Source: an uncultured Clostridia bacterium (GTDB taxonomy: Bacteria > Bacillota > Clostridia > Christensenellales > DTU072). Taken from it: a stretch of 64,000 nt of DNA. The stretch is taken from NCBI GenBank assembly GCA_934274515.1, contig CAKQTC010000004.1:104134-168133 (forward strand), in the 5' to 3' direction. The position numbers and the translations under genes were made by a program. The notes beneath the pieces are model-generated. The model searched no databases, was not told the origin of the DNA, and saw nothing but the letters and a program-made list of their open reading frames with translations. How positions within the stretch are numbered: the first letter of the stretch is position 1; every line of letters begins with the position of its first letter. Shown here piece by piece: positions 25,514 to 35,246 of this stretch.

Positions 25514-26308
25514 ATGCATTTTACGAAAATGAACGGACTGGGTAACGATTATATTTTTATAGACTGTACCGAAAAAACGGTCGAATTGACGCAAAATCAA
25601 ATCGTTGCGCTATGCGACAGACATTTCGGTATCGGAGGCGACGGAATAGTGCTAATAACTAGGTCGCCGAATGCAGATTTCGGTATGATAATATATAACT
25701 CCGACGGAAGTCGAGCCGAGATGTGCGGCAACGCTTTGAGATGTCTGGCGAAGTATGCTTACAACAACAAACTTACGCGCGACAAGTACCTTAAAATCGA
25801 AACGGACGGCGGAATGCGGTTTGTCAAACTCAACTCCGACGGAACCGTTACCGCAAATATGCGAAAACCTAAATCCGATTTCGAACTAATCGGCATACAA
25901 CTCGATACGCTTGTACAAGGATACAAGGTAAATACGGGGAATCCGCATTTCGTTGTTTTTGGCACTGCAATCGACGCTTGTTTTAACGAGTATGCGGAAA
26001 AACTATCGAATAAAACCGACTTTTTCCCCGCAAGAACGAACGTGGAATTCGCAAAAATTTTCACTTCCGATAATAGCGCACTGGTAAGAGTGTACGAGCG
26101 GGGGAGCGGGGAAACGCTTGCGTGCGGAACGGGCGCAACGGCGGTTTTTGAAACGGCATATAAATTCGGTTATCTTAAAGATAACGCGACGATAACGCTT
26201 AAAGGCGGCAGTTTAAGTTTGTCGCACAACAGCAAAGGCGAAGTTCTCGTAACGGGGGACGCAAAATTCAATTACGAAGGGAGAACCGAACTTCTAAACT
26301 ATGGTTAA
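25514..26308 (+). CDS. dapF: Diaminopimelate epimerase
   Basis: A 264-residue DapF that converts LL-DAP to meso-DAP for lysine and peptidoglycan. Both active-site cysteines are present in paired motifs: AEMCGNALRC and LACGTGATAV. The N-terminal FTKMNGLGNDYIFID and the substrate-binding GNPHFVVFG are canonical. CGTGAGGTG lies before the ATG. It overlaps the following aminotransferase gene by eight bases. Together the two give LL-DAP and then meso-DAP, implying meso-DAP-type peptidoglycan by the aminotransferase route. Confidence 0.96.
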   Translation: MHFTKMNGLGNDYIFIDCTEKTVELTQNQIVALCDRHFGIGGDGIVLITRSPNADFGMIIYNSDGSRAEMCGNALRCLAKYAYNNKLTRDKYLKIETDGGMRFVKLNSDGTVTANMRKPKSDFELIGIQLDTLVQGYKVNTGNPHFVVFGTAIDACFNEYAEKLSNKTDFFPARTNVEFAKIFTSDNSALVRVYERGSGETLACGTGATAVFETAYKFGYLKDNATITLKGGSLSLSHNSKGEVLVTGDAKFNYEGRTELLNYG

Positions 26309-27491
26309 AATTAACAAAAATTACGGAAACATAAAGGAAACTTATCTGTTTAGCGAAACGGCAAGAAAAATTGCCGCTTTTTCCGCGGCAAACCCCGACG
26401 TTAAAGTTATCAAAATGAGCATAGGCGACGTAACCAAACCGCTGGTAAACGACGTTGTAGACGCGATGAAAAAAGCAGCGGACGAGATGGGAACGCAAGT
26501 TGGATTCCATGGTTACGGACCCGAACAAGGTTATCCTTTTCTTAAAAATAAAATTCGTGAATATTACAAAAACGAAACGGACGTCGAACTCGATGCAGAC
26601 GAAATTTTTATTTCGGACGGAGCGAAAAGCGATATAGCGAATATAACCGATATTTTCGCAAACGACAACGTAATAGTCGTACCTGACCCGGTTTATCCCG
26701 TATACGTTGACAGCAACGTAATGCTCGGACGTAAAATCCTCTTCATCGAAGGTTCGGAGACAAACGGTTTTTTACCTATGCCGAGCGATACGCTCGAAGG
26801 CGATATTTTTTATCTTTGTTCGCCGAACAACCCGACAGGCTCGGCTTATACGCGAGAACAACTTAAAATTTGGGTAGATTTCGCTTTGAATCGTCAAGCG
26901 ATTATCTTATTTGACGCGGCTTACGAAAGTTTTGTGACAACCGATGTCGCTCGTTCGATATACGAAGTAGACGGTGCGAAAAATTGCGCAATAGAACTCT
27001 GTTCATTATCGAAAACGGCAGGTTTCACGGGAACGCGATGCGGTTACACTGTCGTACCGAAAAATTTAGAGTTTGACGGATTTAACCTTAACAAAATGTG
27101 GCTTAGACGTCAAACTACAAAATTTAACGGCGTAAGTTACGTTGTACAACGCGCGGCGGAAGCAGTTTTTTCCGAAGAAGGACTTAAAAAAGTAAGAGAA
27201 ACTATCAAATATTATCAAAGAAACGCCTTAATTATGACCGAAACGTTAAAAAAACTCGGTATAAATTTTACAGGCGGTGTAAATTCGCCTTACGTTTGGT
27301 TCAAAGTGCCTAGCGGTATGTCGAGTTGGGAATTCTTTGATTATTTGCTTGCCAGTTGTGGCGTTGCCGGCACGCCGGGCAGCGGTTTCGGCGAATGCGG
27401 AGAAGGTTATTTCCGGCTTACCGCTTTCAACACCTATGAAAATACGGTGGAAGCGATGCGCCGGCTTGAAAACTTATATAAAAAAATCTAA
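26301..27491 (+). CDS. dapL: LL-diaminopimelate aminotransferase
   Basis: A 396-residue PLP enzyme of fold type I. It begins VKINKNYGNIKETYLFSE, typical of DapL, and keeps GFHGYGPEQGYPFLK, SPNNPTGSAY and the PLP lysine in CSLSKTAGFTGTRCGY. The sequence GEGYFRLTAF near the end carries the substrate-carboxylate arginine. It converts tetrahydrodipicolinate directly to LL-DAP using glutamate. Overlap with dapF supports a lysine/cell-wall module and argues that this organism uses the one-step DapL route, not the succinylase or acetylase route. Confidence 0.94.
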   Translation: MVKINKNYGNIKETYLFSETARKIAAFSAANPDVKVIKMSIGDVTKPLVNDVVDAMKKAADEMGTQVGFHGYGPEQGYPFLKNKIREYYKNETDVELDADEIFISDGAKSDIANITDIFANDNVIVVPDPVYPVYVDSNVMLGRKILFIEGSETNGFLPMPSDTLEGDIFYLCSPNNPTGSAYTREQLKIWVDFALNRQAIILFDAAYESFVTTDVARSIYEVDGAKNCAIELCSLSKTAGFTGTRCGYTVVPKNLEFDGFNLNKMWLRRQTTKFNGVSYVVQRAAEAVFSEEGLKKVRETIKYYQRNALIMTETLKKLGINFTGGVNSPYVWFKVPSGMSSWEFFDYLLASCGVAGTPGSGFGECGEGYFRLTAFNTYENTVEAMRRLENLYKKI

Positions 27492-27511
27492 TTATAACGG
27501 AGGTTATACAA

Positions 27512-28786
27512 ATGAGTGTTACAATACTTGTCGGAGCGCAATTCGGCGACGAAGGTAAGGGTAAAATCGTAGACTATCTCGCACAAAAAATGGATATGGT
27601 AGTGCGTTTTCAAGGCGGCGATAATGCAGGGCATACGGTCGTAAACGAGGACGGTGCCTTCAAAATGCATCTCATACCGTGCGGAATTTTCAAAAAAGGT
27701 TGCAAAGTCCTCGCAAACACGGGCATGGTAATAAACCCCGACGAATTTATCAACGAACTCAAACAATTTTCGGATAATAACGTGGACATAAGCAACGTAT
27801 ATATTTCTTCGAGAGCGACTATTTTAATGCCATATCACGTCGAACTCGACGGTTTAGGCGAAAAAACCGGCATTTCTATCGGAACAACCAAGCGCGGAAT
27901 CGGCTATGCTTACGCTGACAGAATGAGAAGAACTTCTCTGCGTTTTGAAGATTTACTCGACCTTGATTATTGTAGAGAACGTATAACCAAAATTATGCCG
28001 AGAATTAACGCGGAACTTGCCGCTCTCGGCGGAAAAACTTTCACCGAAGAAGAGGTTTTCGCAAAATGCAAGTTTTGGGCGGATAAACTCGGGAAAATGA
28101 TAGTTGAACCCGTTTCTTTCGTAAACAACGCTATAAACAACAACGATCATCTTCTTTTCGAAGGACAACTCGGCGTAATGAAAGACATAGATTTGGGCAT
28201 CTATCCTTTCGTTACTTCCTCAAACCCCGTTGCGGCTTATGCCGCGGTAAGCGGAGGTTTCCCCGTCACTAAAATTAACGAAATCGTAGGCGTTATGAAA
28301 GCGTTTACGTCGGCTGTCGGCGACGGACCGTTCCCTACGGAACTTTTCGGTTCGGAAGCAGACGGATTTAGAGGACAAGGCGGACATATCGATGATGAAT
28401 TCGGCGCGAGAACAGGCAGGGCAAGAAGACTCGGCTGGCCGGATTTGGTAATCGTGAAATATGCCGCAATCGTAAACGGATTTACTTCTCTTGCAATATG
28501 TAAAATCGACAAACTCGATACTTACGACGAAATTAAAGTATGTTACGCATATAAACTCAACGGGAAAATCATTGACTATATGCCGAATGCAAGGGATTTA
28601 TATAAAGTCGAACCTGTGTACACTACCCTTAAAGGTTGGAAAAAAGATACCGGAAAGATAAGAAAATACGACGAACTACCCCAAGAAACCAAATCTTATA
28701 TCGAATTTATCGAAAAAACCGTAGGCGTCCCCGTTAAATACATCGGCGTGGGTCCTGCAAGAGAAGACCTCATCATTAAAGAATAG
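27512..28786 (+). CDS. purA: Adenylosuccinate synthetase
   Basis: A 424-residue PurA catalysing the first committed step from IMP to AMP, using GTP and aspartate. The N-terminal ILVGAQFGDEGKGKIVDYLA P-loop, GGDNAGHTV, the switch region TTKRGIGYAYADRMRRT, and GAVGDGPFPTEL-like segment (VGDGPFPTELFG) are present; RTGRARRLGWPDLV is the C-terminal block. ACGGAGGTT precedes the ATG. It ends at a strong terminator that also lies within the tail of the convergent transporter gene. Confidence 0.97.
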   Translation: MSVTILVGAQFGDEGKGKIVDYLAQKMDMVVRFQGGDNAGHTVVNEDGAFKMHLIPCGIFKKGCKVLANTGMVINPDEFINELKQFSDNNVDISNVYISSRATILMPYHVELDGLGEKTGISIGTTKRGIGYAYADRMRRTSLRFEDLLDLDYCRERITKIMPRINAELAALGGKTFTEEEVFAKCKFWADKLGKMIVEPVSFVNNAINNNDHLLFEGQLGVMKDIDLGIYPFVTSSNPVAAYAAVSGGFPVTKINEIVGVMKAFTSAVGDGPFPTELFGSEADGFRGQGGHIDDEFGARTGRARRLGWPDLVIVKYAAIVNGFTSLAICKIDKLDTYDEIKVCYAYKLNGKIIDYMPNARDLYKVEPVYTTLKGWKKDTGKIRKYDELPQETKSYIEFIEKTVGVPVKYIGVGPAREDLIIKE

Positions 28787-28803
28787 TTTTCTTCGAAACT
28801 ACA

Positions 28804-29784
28804 TCAAGCCCGCTTTTTTAAGGCGGGCTTTTTTAATATAACCAAATTTACGCGTTTAGTTTTTTGTGCTTCATATTTTTCATTTTCGTCGGTAAACCAA
28901 CCTATAAACGGACAAACAAGCAAACAAGCAACGACATTGAAAAGCGTATGGAAAATTGCTATTTTTGTATCAATAGCAACATTTAATTGTAAAAACGAAT
29001 CCAACATTCTAGAATAGTACGCTACGATAAAAAACAAGGCAGGAATGACGTTGAAGAGAAGATTAAATACCGCGACACGCACGCTTTTTTTCGATTTACC
29101 GACCGAAACGAGAAAAACGGTGGAACAAGTACCGATATTTGCCGCCATTATCATAAAAAGAGCGTTTGTGAGAGATAAAGCATTGATTTTGGCAAATGAA
29201 ATAATCAATACGCTGACAAGAGAAGAACTCTGACACAAAGCGGTAAGAATAAGGCATACTACGAAGGGAATAATCGGGTAAGGTGACGTTAAAAAACCGA
29301 GATTGAGATAACGTACGAGTTCCGGTACCGTATGTTTAATTATGGAAAAACTAATAAAAATCATTGAAAAACCGCATAAAAGCAACGCATACTTTTTCTT
29401 TTTGTCTTGTTTAACGAGAACGAGAAAAAGCGTTGCCGCAAAGATTACGCTTGAAAAGAACGCATTGACTGACACGTTTTGCATTACGGCGAGAAAAGCG
29501 GTCGCGGTGGTACCGATATTGCTGCCTGCGATAGCGTAAAGGGTTGATTTTTCTTCAATTTTGTCTTTATCCCTAAGCGTTGTCAATATACTGTTTATTG
29601 CAGAAGAACTTTGCGTAAGCGCTGCTGATAAAATCCCGAAAGCAAAAGAAAAACAGGGTTTTGCAAACAGTTTTTCCACCGAAGGGGAAAGCGCGCGCGT
29701 ATGTTCGAACGACTTATCTATCGTGTATATTGCGAAGAGAAACAAACCTATTCCGCTTAAAAATATCAAAATCAAGTTAATCAT
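28804..29784 (-). CDS. Na/Pi-cotransporter family protein, transporter domain only
   Basis: A 326-residue membrane protein of the sodium-dependent phosphate transporter family. Two QSSS motifs, AALTQSSSAINSIL and ALCQSSSLVSVLI, mark the two inverted halves, each followed by GSNIGTTATA- or AANIGTCSTV-like helices. About eight hydrophobic segments are visible. It lacks the C-terminal PhoU-like domain present in many bacterial members, ending after a short charged tail. No good ribosome binding site is seen before the ATG. Substrate is probably phosphate with sodium, but relatives are diverse. Confidence 0.8.
   Translation of the reverse strand: MINLILIFLSGIGLFLFAIYTIDKSFEHTRALSPSVEKLFAKPCFSFAFGILSAALTQSSSAINSILTTLRDKDKIEEKSTLYAIAGSNIGTTATAFLAVMQNVSVNAFFSSVIFAATLFLVLVKQDKKKKYALLLCGFSMIFISFSIIKHTVPELVRYLNLGFLTSPYPIIPFVVCLILTALCQSSSLVSVLIISFAKINALSLTNALFMIMAANIGTCSTVFLVSVGKSKKSVRVAVFNLLFNVIPALFFIVAYYSRMLDSFLQLNVAIDTKIAIFHTLFNVVACLLVCPFIGWFTDENEKYEAQKTKRVNLVILKKPALKKRA
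28806..28835 (+). terminator. purA terminator, embedded in the end of the opposing gene
   Basis: AAGCCCGC (28806-28813) pairs with GCGGGCTT (28823-28830) and is followed by TTTTT. The hairpin lies inside the last codons and stop (28804-28806) of the - strand transporter, encoding its Lys-Lys-Arg-Ala tail. Confidence 0.9.
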
Positions 29785-29841
29785 TTCATAAAAAGATTAT
29801 TGCAAGATGTTAAAAATATGCGCATAATGCGGATTTTTGTC

Positions 29842-29870
29842 TTGTCTTTTCTCTTAATATATGGTAATAT
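29842..29870 (+). promoter_or_regulatory. Promoter of the beta-galactosidase operon
   Basis: TTGTCT (29842-29847) and TAATAT (29865-29870) with a 17-base spacer lie about 30 bases before the ATG. The region is AT-rich, so confidence is moderate. No sugar-repressor operator was identified. Confidence 0.55.
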
Positions 29871-29900
29871 ATTAAATATAGATACAATAGGGAGGTATGT

Positions 29901-32900
29901 ATGAAGTCTTTTTGGCAAAACAAACGCATTTTCAACGTTAACAGTCTGACAAGATACGCAAGCGGTTTTCCCTTGTCTGTCGAAAATATATACAAAATTA
30001 TAAAATTAAGCGGTGATTGGAAGTTTAAGTTCTGTCCTACGGTGTTCGATATTCCGGAATCTTTCGGTTCAAAGGAATTTAACGACAGCGATTTCGGAAC
30101 GATGAAAGTTCCTGCGGAATGGCAAATTCAAGGCGTCGATACGCCTATATATACGAACATCGTATATCCTTATGCAATCGAGTCTAAAAATCTTTTCCGC
30201 GTACCTAAAATATACGGAAAGAAAACGAGCGCAGGGTTATATGTATGCGAATTTGAACTTAACGCGCTTAATGACAAATATTTTATACATTTCGGCGGAG
30301 TAAACTCTTGTGCGGAAGTGTATCTTAACGGCGAGTTTGTCGGTTATAGCGAAGATACTTTCGATTTCCAAGAATACGACGTTACTAATTACGTCAAAGA
30401 AGGAAAAAATAAACTATCCGTAATCGTTTACAGATACTGCACGGGAAGTTATCTCGAAGACCAGGATATGTGGCGTTTAAGCGGTATTTTCCGCGACGTT
30501 TATCTGATTAATAAACCCGTTACCGAAATAGCGGACGTTTACGCAAGAAGCGAATTTGTCGATGACAAATACGACGCGGCGACATTGTATATCGACGCAA
30601 AAATCGGCGGAATAGACCCGTCGGATAAACTTACGTTGATTACAGAAGTGTTTGACGAAACAAACGCTCTCGTTTGTAAAATCGAAACGGAAGTCCTTGA
30701 AGAAAAAGTTCAATTAAGCGAAAGATTTAACGAAGTATACGCTTGGTCGCACGAAAAACCGTATTTATACAGAATTGACTTTACGCTTCTTAAAAACGGC
30801 GAATTCAACGATAAGCGCAGTATTAACTTCGGCTTCCGCGAAGTTAAAATCGTACCCTATAAGGACGGAAAAGGACCGTTCATTTTACTTAACGGTAAAC
30901 CCGTTAAGTTTCGCGGTGTAAATCGTCACGAATTCCATCCCGATTACGGTCATGCCGTTCCTGCAGAACTTATCTACAAAGATTTGCTTATTTGTAAGGA
31001 AAATAACATCACCGCTATCCGTACTTCGCACTATCCGAACAGCAAAATTTTCTACGATTATTGCGACAAACTCGGTATTCTCGTAATGTGTGAAAACAAT
31101 CTCGAAACTCACGGATTAAGTATGTTTATCCCCGGTAATAGCAAAATGTGGACCAAACAATGCGTTTACAGAATGGAAAATATGGTTAACACATACAAAA
31201 ACCACCCCTGTATCGTGAGTTGGTCGCTCGGAAACGAAGCAGGTTTCGGGAAAGCGTTCGTAGAAATGAAAAAAGCCGCACTCGCTATAGATAAAACGCG
31301 CTTTATTCACTACGAAGAAGACGTGACCGGCAAAGTAAGCGACGTATTTAGCGAAATGTACGCGCACGTCGAAAAAATGGACGCTATCGGACAAAACAAG
31401 AGAGTTTCCCACTGCTTCCTTACCGTTTTCAGACCTCTCGGCGTTTCTTATTCGCCTGCAAAATACAGAGATTTACCGTATATGGAATGTGAATATGCGC
31501 ACTGTATGGGTAACAGTTTGGGCGACTTTGCCGATTATTGGGCGAAATTCAAACAATACGACAGGCTTGCCGGCGGTTTTATTTGGGACTTTGCAGACCA
31601 AGCAATTAAGCGCGTAGCCGAAGACGGTACAATCGAGTATCGTTACGGCGGCGATTTCGGAGATGTCCCGAACGCAGGCGTGTTCTCGTTCAACGGTATC
31701 GTAAAAGCGGACAGAACGCCCAACCCTGCGCTTTACGAAGTGCGTAAACAGTATCAAATGGTTGATTTTGCCTATGAAAACGGTGTAATAACCGTTAAAA
31801 ACGGTTTTATGTTTACGAATTTGGATAAATACGAACTTACTTATACGTTCTTAACCGACGGCGAAGTAACCGAAACGAAAAATGTTGTTCTCGGTTCCGT
31901 TCCGGCAGGAGAGCAGTGCAAAATCGAAATCGACGTACCTTCGTCCGACGGGGAACAAACGTTGCTTTGCGAACTTCGTGCCCCGAACGACGATAGAGTG
32001 GTCGCGTACGAGCAATTCCTTGTAAAAGAAGGCACGTTTGATTTAACCGAGCCTACGGGCAATATGGCTTGCGACGAAACAAACTATTGGGAATATCGTA
32101 TTTATAACGACAGCGTGCAATACATCGTCGATAAAGTCACTGGCGGAATTACCAGTATCAAAAAAGGCAACGTCGAAATATTGCGTAGTCCGATTATGCC
32201 GAACTTTGTTCGTGCGACGATAGACAACGACCGTTACGAGCAAGTTGACCTTCCTATAGTTAAGAAAATCATGGGCGTATACAAATTCCACAATGCACAG
32301 AAAAAAATTGCGCCTAAGAAAAACGTTCGTTTGGAGAACAAAGACGGTGTCGTATCCGTTATTATGGATTGGAGATTCAAGTACGGTAAACTCTCGACGA
32401 AATATACGTTCTTTAACAACGGAATAGATATGGTATTAATGGTTAAACCGTGTTGCGAACTCGTACGTTATGGATTTTCTTTCGGAATGAGAGAAGCGGT
32501 TAAGAATATGACGTTTTATGCAAAAGGTCCGTTTGAAAACTATTGCGACAGAAATTCGGCGGCAATCTTGCGCAGATACGAAGGCGTGGCGGAAGACTTC
32601 AATCACGAATATCTTTCTCCGCAAGAAAACGGCAACCATACCGACGCAAGATACCTTAGTCTAGGCGACGAAGTAAACGGACTTATCATTCTTGCCAAAG
32701 AAAAACCGTTTGAATTCGGAGTTTTGCCTTATTCGATGGAAAAACTCGAAAAAGCGGATCACGCGCACGAACTTGTGAAAGACGACCATTATACGGTTAC
32801 CATTGACGGAAAACAACGCGGTGTCGGCGGAGATACTCCTGCTATGGCGTGTTTGAAACCGCCGTACAAGATTAACGCGGGTACGGTGCACAGGTTAGCG

Positions 32901-32921
32901 TGCAGAATAATCGTTAAATAA
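29901..32921 (+). CDS. lacZ: Beta-galactosidase, glycoside hydrolase family 2
   Basis: A 1006-residue cytoplasmic GH2 enzyme of the LacZ type. Domain order is sugar-binding jelly roll (from about residue 35), immunoglobulin-like domain, TIM barrel, second Ig-like domain and the C-terminal small-chain domain. The acid/base Glu446 is in WSLGNEAGFG and the nucleophile Glu531 is in ECEYAHCMGNSLGD. NRHEFHPDYGH and RTSHYPNS are the usual barrel motifs. No signal peptide is present. GGGAGGT precedes the ATG. No lactose permease or regulator is adjacent; the next genes encode a patatin and an orphan PTS IIC. Confidence 0.93.
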   Translation: MKSFWQNKRIFNVNSLTRYASGFPLSVENIYKIIKLSGDWKFKFCPTVFDIPESFGSKEFNDSDFGTMKVPAEWQIQGVDTPIYTNIVYPYAIESKNLFRVPKIYGKKTSAGLYVCEFELNALNDKYFIHFGGVNSCAEVYLNGEFVGYSEDTFDFQEYDVTNYVKEGKNKLSVIVYRYCTGSYLEDQDMWRLSGIFRDVYLINKPVTEIADVYARSEFVDDKYDAATLYIDAKIGGIDPSDKLTLITEVFDETNALVCKIETEVLEEKVQLSERFNEVYAWSHEKPYLYRIDFTLLKNGEFNDKRSINFGFREVKIVPYKDGKGPFILLNGKPVKFRGVNRHEFHPDYGHAVPAELIYKDLLICKENNITAIRTSHYPNSKIFYDYCDKLGILVMCENNLETHGLSMFIPGNSKMWTKQCVYRMENMVNTYKNHPCIVSWSLGNEAGFGKAFVEMKKAALAIDKTRFIHYEEDVTGKVSDVFSEMYAHVEKMDAIGQNKRVSHCFLTVFRPLGVSYSPAKYRDLPYMECEYAHCMGNSLGDFADYWAKFKQYDRLAGGFIWDFADQAIKRVAEDGTIEYRYGGDFGDVPNAGVFSFNGIVKADRTPNPALYEVRKQYQMVDFAYENGVITVKNGFMFTNLDKYELTYTFLTDGEVTETKNVVLGSVPAGEQCKIEIDVPSSDGEQTLLCELRAPNDDRVVAYEQFLVKEGTFDLTEPTGNMACDETNYWEYRIYNDSVQYIVDKVTGGITSIKKGNVEILRSPIMPNFVRATIDNDRYEQVDLPIVKKIMGVYKFHNAQKKIAPKKNVRLENKDGVVSVIMDWRFKYGKLSTKYTFFNNGIDMVLMVKPCCELVRYGFSFGMREAVKNMTFYAKGPFENYCDRNSAAILRRYEGVAEDFNHEYLSPQENGNHTDARYLSLGDEVNGLIILAKEKPFEFGVLPYSMEKLEKADHAHELVKDDHYTVTIDGKQRGVGGDTPAMACLKPPYKINAGTVHRLACRIIVK

Positions 32922-32923
32922 CA

Positions 32924-34105
32924 ATGAAAGGACTTGTATTAGAGGGCGGCGGCGCAAAAGGAGCATTCCATTGCGGCGCCGTCAAGGCATTATACGATTA
33001 CGGATATACCTTTGACGGCGTTGCCGGAACGAGTATAGGCGCAATCAACGGCGCGCTTATCGCTCAGGAATGCGGATACGAGAAAATGTACGACGTATGG
33101 ACGAGCGTAACGGCAAGCGATATAACGCATTTCGACAATATCGAAGTTAACAAACTGTTTAATCGCGAATTTAGTCGAGAAACCGTTGCGTACTGGGGCA
33201 AACAAGTACTAAAAATCATTTCTAATCTCGGTGTCCCTACCGATAAAATATCAGACTTTTTGCGTAAAATCATTGATGAAGACAAACTTCGTTCTTCGCC
33301 TATGGATTACGGGATAGTTACTTATTGTTTAAGCAACAGAGAACCTCTCGAATTGTTCAAAGAAGACATACCCGTCGGCGAATTACATAACTTTATTCTT
33401 GCAAGCGCGTATTTCCCCGCTTTTAGACTAGGCAGGATGAACGGTAAATACTATATAGACGGCGGAGTGTATGATAACTTACCTCTTAACGCGTTGCCCG
33501 AACAAAAAAATTACGACGAAATCTATGCTATAAGAACTATGAGCCGTATGCCGCATAAAGAAATAAGGCGACGCGACGTAACGGTTCATTATATTTGTCC
33601 GTCCGAAGAACTAGGCAACACGGTTAATATTAATCAACGAGCAATAAATTATAAAATAAAGTTAGGTTATTACGACGCGCTTAGATTTATCAAAGGTTAT
33701 AAAGGATTCCGCTACTATATTAACGGGGACGCGGATTTCTTTGATAAAGTTTTTTACTCGTTAAACGACGAAACAAAAGACCAAATTTGCAATTTATACC
33801 GTATTAAACAAGAAAACTTTTTTACTGAACTGTCCGAAAAACTGAAACCGCAAACAAACGACGAGATAGGTATCTCTAATATAAATTCGTTTTTTTCTTT
33901 CTTTGAAGATATTGCGATTTTTTACGGCGTAGAAAAGTTTTCAATATATACTCAAAAAGAGTTTATTGACGAATTATTGCGCAAATCTGTATCCATAGAT
34001 ACAGAAAATACTGCAATTAAATATAGACGGTTTAGTTCTATAGCAAAGAAACTTGCTTTATATCAAATACTTATACCTTATATAATGGAGATTAGACGTG
34101 GATAA
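32924..34105 (+). CDS. Patatin-like phospholipase
   Basis: A 393-residue patatin/RssA-type serine hydrolase. The oxyanion motif GGGAKGAF (8-15), the nucleophile elbow GTSIG with Ser37, and the catalytic Asp179 in DGGVYDN give a complete Ser-Asp dyad. About 120 residues after the patatin domain form a helical extension of unknown role. No signal peptide, so it acts in the cytoplasm or at the inner membrane face. It starts two bases after the lacZ stop with no ribosome binding site, implying coupling, and overlaps the next gene by eight bases. Confidence 0.88.
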   Translation: MKGLVLEGGGAKGAFHCGAVKALYDYGYTFDGVAGTSIGAINGALIAQECGYEKMYDVWTSVTASDITHFDNIEVNKLFNREFSRETVAYWGKQVLKIISNLGVPTDKISDFLRKIIDEDKLRSSPMDYGIVTYCLSNREPLELFKEDIPVGELHNFILASAYFPAFRLGRMNGKYYIDGGVYDNLPLNALPEQKNYDEIYAIRTMSRMPHKEIRRRDVTVHYICPSEELGNTVNINQRAINYKIKLGYYDALRFIKGYKGFRYYINGDADFFDKVFYSLNDETKDQICNLYRIKQENFFTELSEKLKPQTNDEIGISNINSFFSFFEDIAIFYGVEKFSIYTQKEFIDELLRKSVSIDTENTAIKYRRFSSIAKKLALYQILIPYIMEIRRG

Positions 34106-35246
34106 AACAAAAGTACTTACAACAACGAAAAAACTATGCACCAGATGGTTCATTGACGCGTTTAGCGGAATGGCACTCGGGTTATTTTGCACGCTTATTG
34201 CAGGAACGATTTTGGCGACTATCGGTGAATGGATAAACAAAATCGGAGACGGAAACGTTATCGGCGTATGGCTTATTAACATATCGAAGGCGGCAAAAAT
34301 GCTTATGGGTGCGGGGATAGGCGTCGGTATTGCGGCAAAGTTAAAAGTTAAATCGCCGCTCGTAATGTTTTCTGCTGCGGTTGCGGGATTTATAGGAGCG
34401 TTTGCCGTGTCCAATTCGGGAGATTTTTCCATATTAACCGGCGAATTCGGCGTTAAGTTCGGTGCGTGCGGTAATCCTATCGGCGCATACGTCGTTTCTC
34501 TTATCTGTATAGAACTGTCTTCGCTATACGCCGGAAAAACGAAACTTGACATTATACTCATACCGCTCGGAGTAATGATAATTTCCATGGCTGCAATATT
34601 TGTTTCGTGGCCGTTCGTTAAACTCGTATATTATATCGGTGTGCTTATCGAAAAAATTATTTTACTTAACGAAGTAGCGAAATATCTTATGGCTATACTT
34701 GTTTCCGTAGCAATGGGAATACTTCTTACGATGCCTACGTCTAGCGCGGCAATATGGGTTTCTATCGTCGGAGCAATGCGACTTGCCGACGGGACTATAC
34801 CGTATGCTCTTCTCGTTGCAGGCGGAGCGGCTGTGGCAGGTTGCTCCGCGCATATGGTCGGCTTTGCGGTTGCAAGTTTCCGTGAAAACAAAGTAAGCGG
34901 ACTTATTTCGCAAGGATTAGGCACAAGCATGCTGCAAATACCTAATATAATGAAAAAACCGCGTATTATGCTACCGGAAATCATCGCAAGCGCAATAGTC
35001 GGACCTATTGCCGTAGCGTTCGGACTTTTGTGCGACGAAACCGGCGGCGGAATGGGAACAAGCGGACTGGTCGGCGTAATAAGCACCATATCGACTAGTA
35101 TTAAAAACGGCGTGGCAGGTTGGCGAATCGGAGTAGGCGTAACGTTATGTCTGTTCGTTTTACCTGCGGTAATTTGTTTCTTCGTAAGCGAGTTTATGCG
35201 CAAGAAAAATTGGATACAATTCGGAGATATGAAACTCGATGACTAA
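34098..35246 (+). CDS. PTS sugar transporter subunit IIC-like membrane protein (EIIC_2 type)
   Basis: A 382-residue protein with roughly ten hydrophobic segments. The segments GTSMLQIPNIMKKP, ASAIVGPIAVAF and GGGMGTSGLVGVIST match the PTS_EIIC_2 family. Start is GTG at 34098, with GGAG eight bases upstream. No IIA or IIB domain (no phosphorylatable His or Cys module) is fused or adjacent, so this is an orphan IIC; substrate is unknown. It overlaps the patatin gene by eight bases and polA by eight, so all are probably one transcript. Confidence 0.82.
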   Translation: MDKTKVLTTTKKLCTRWFIDAFSGMALGLFCTLIAGTILATIGEWINKIGDGNVIGVWLINISKAAKMLMGAGIGVGIAAKLKVKSPLVMFSAAVAGFIGAFAVSNSGDFSILTGEFGVKFGACGNPIGAYVVSLICIELSSLYAGKTKLDIILIPLGVMIISMAAIFVSWPFVKLVYYIGVLIEKIILLNEVAKYLMAILVSVAMGILLTMPTSSAAIWVSIVGAMRLADGTIPYALLVAGGAAVAGCSAHMVGFAVASFRENKVSGLISQGLGTSMLQIPNIMKKPRIMLPEIIASAIVGPIAVAFGLLCDETGGGMGTSGLVGVISTISTSIKNGVAGWRIGVGVTLCLFVLPAVICFFVSEFMRKKNWIQFGDMKLDD

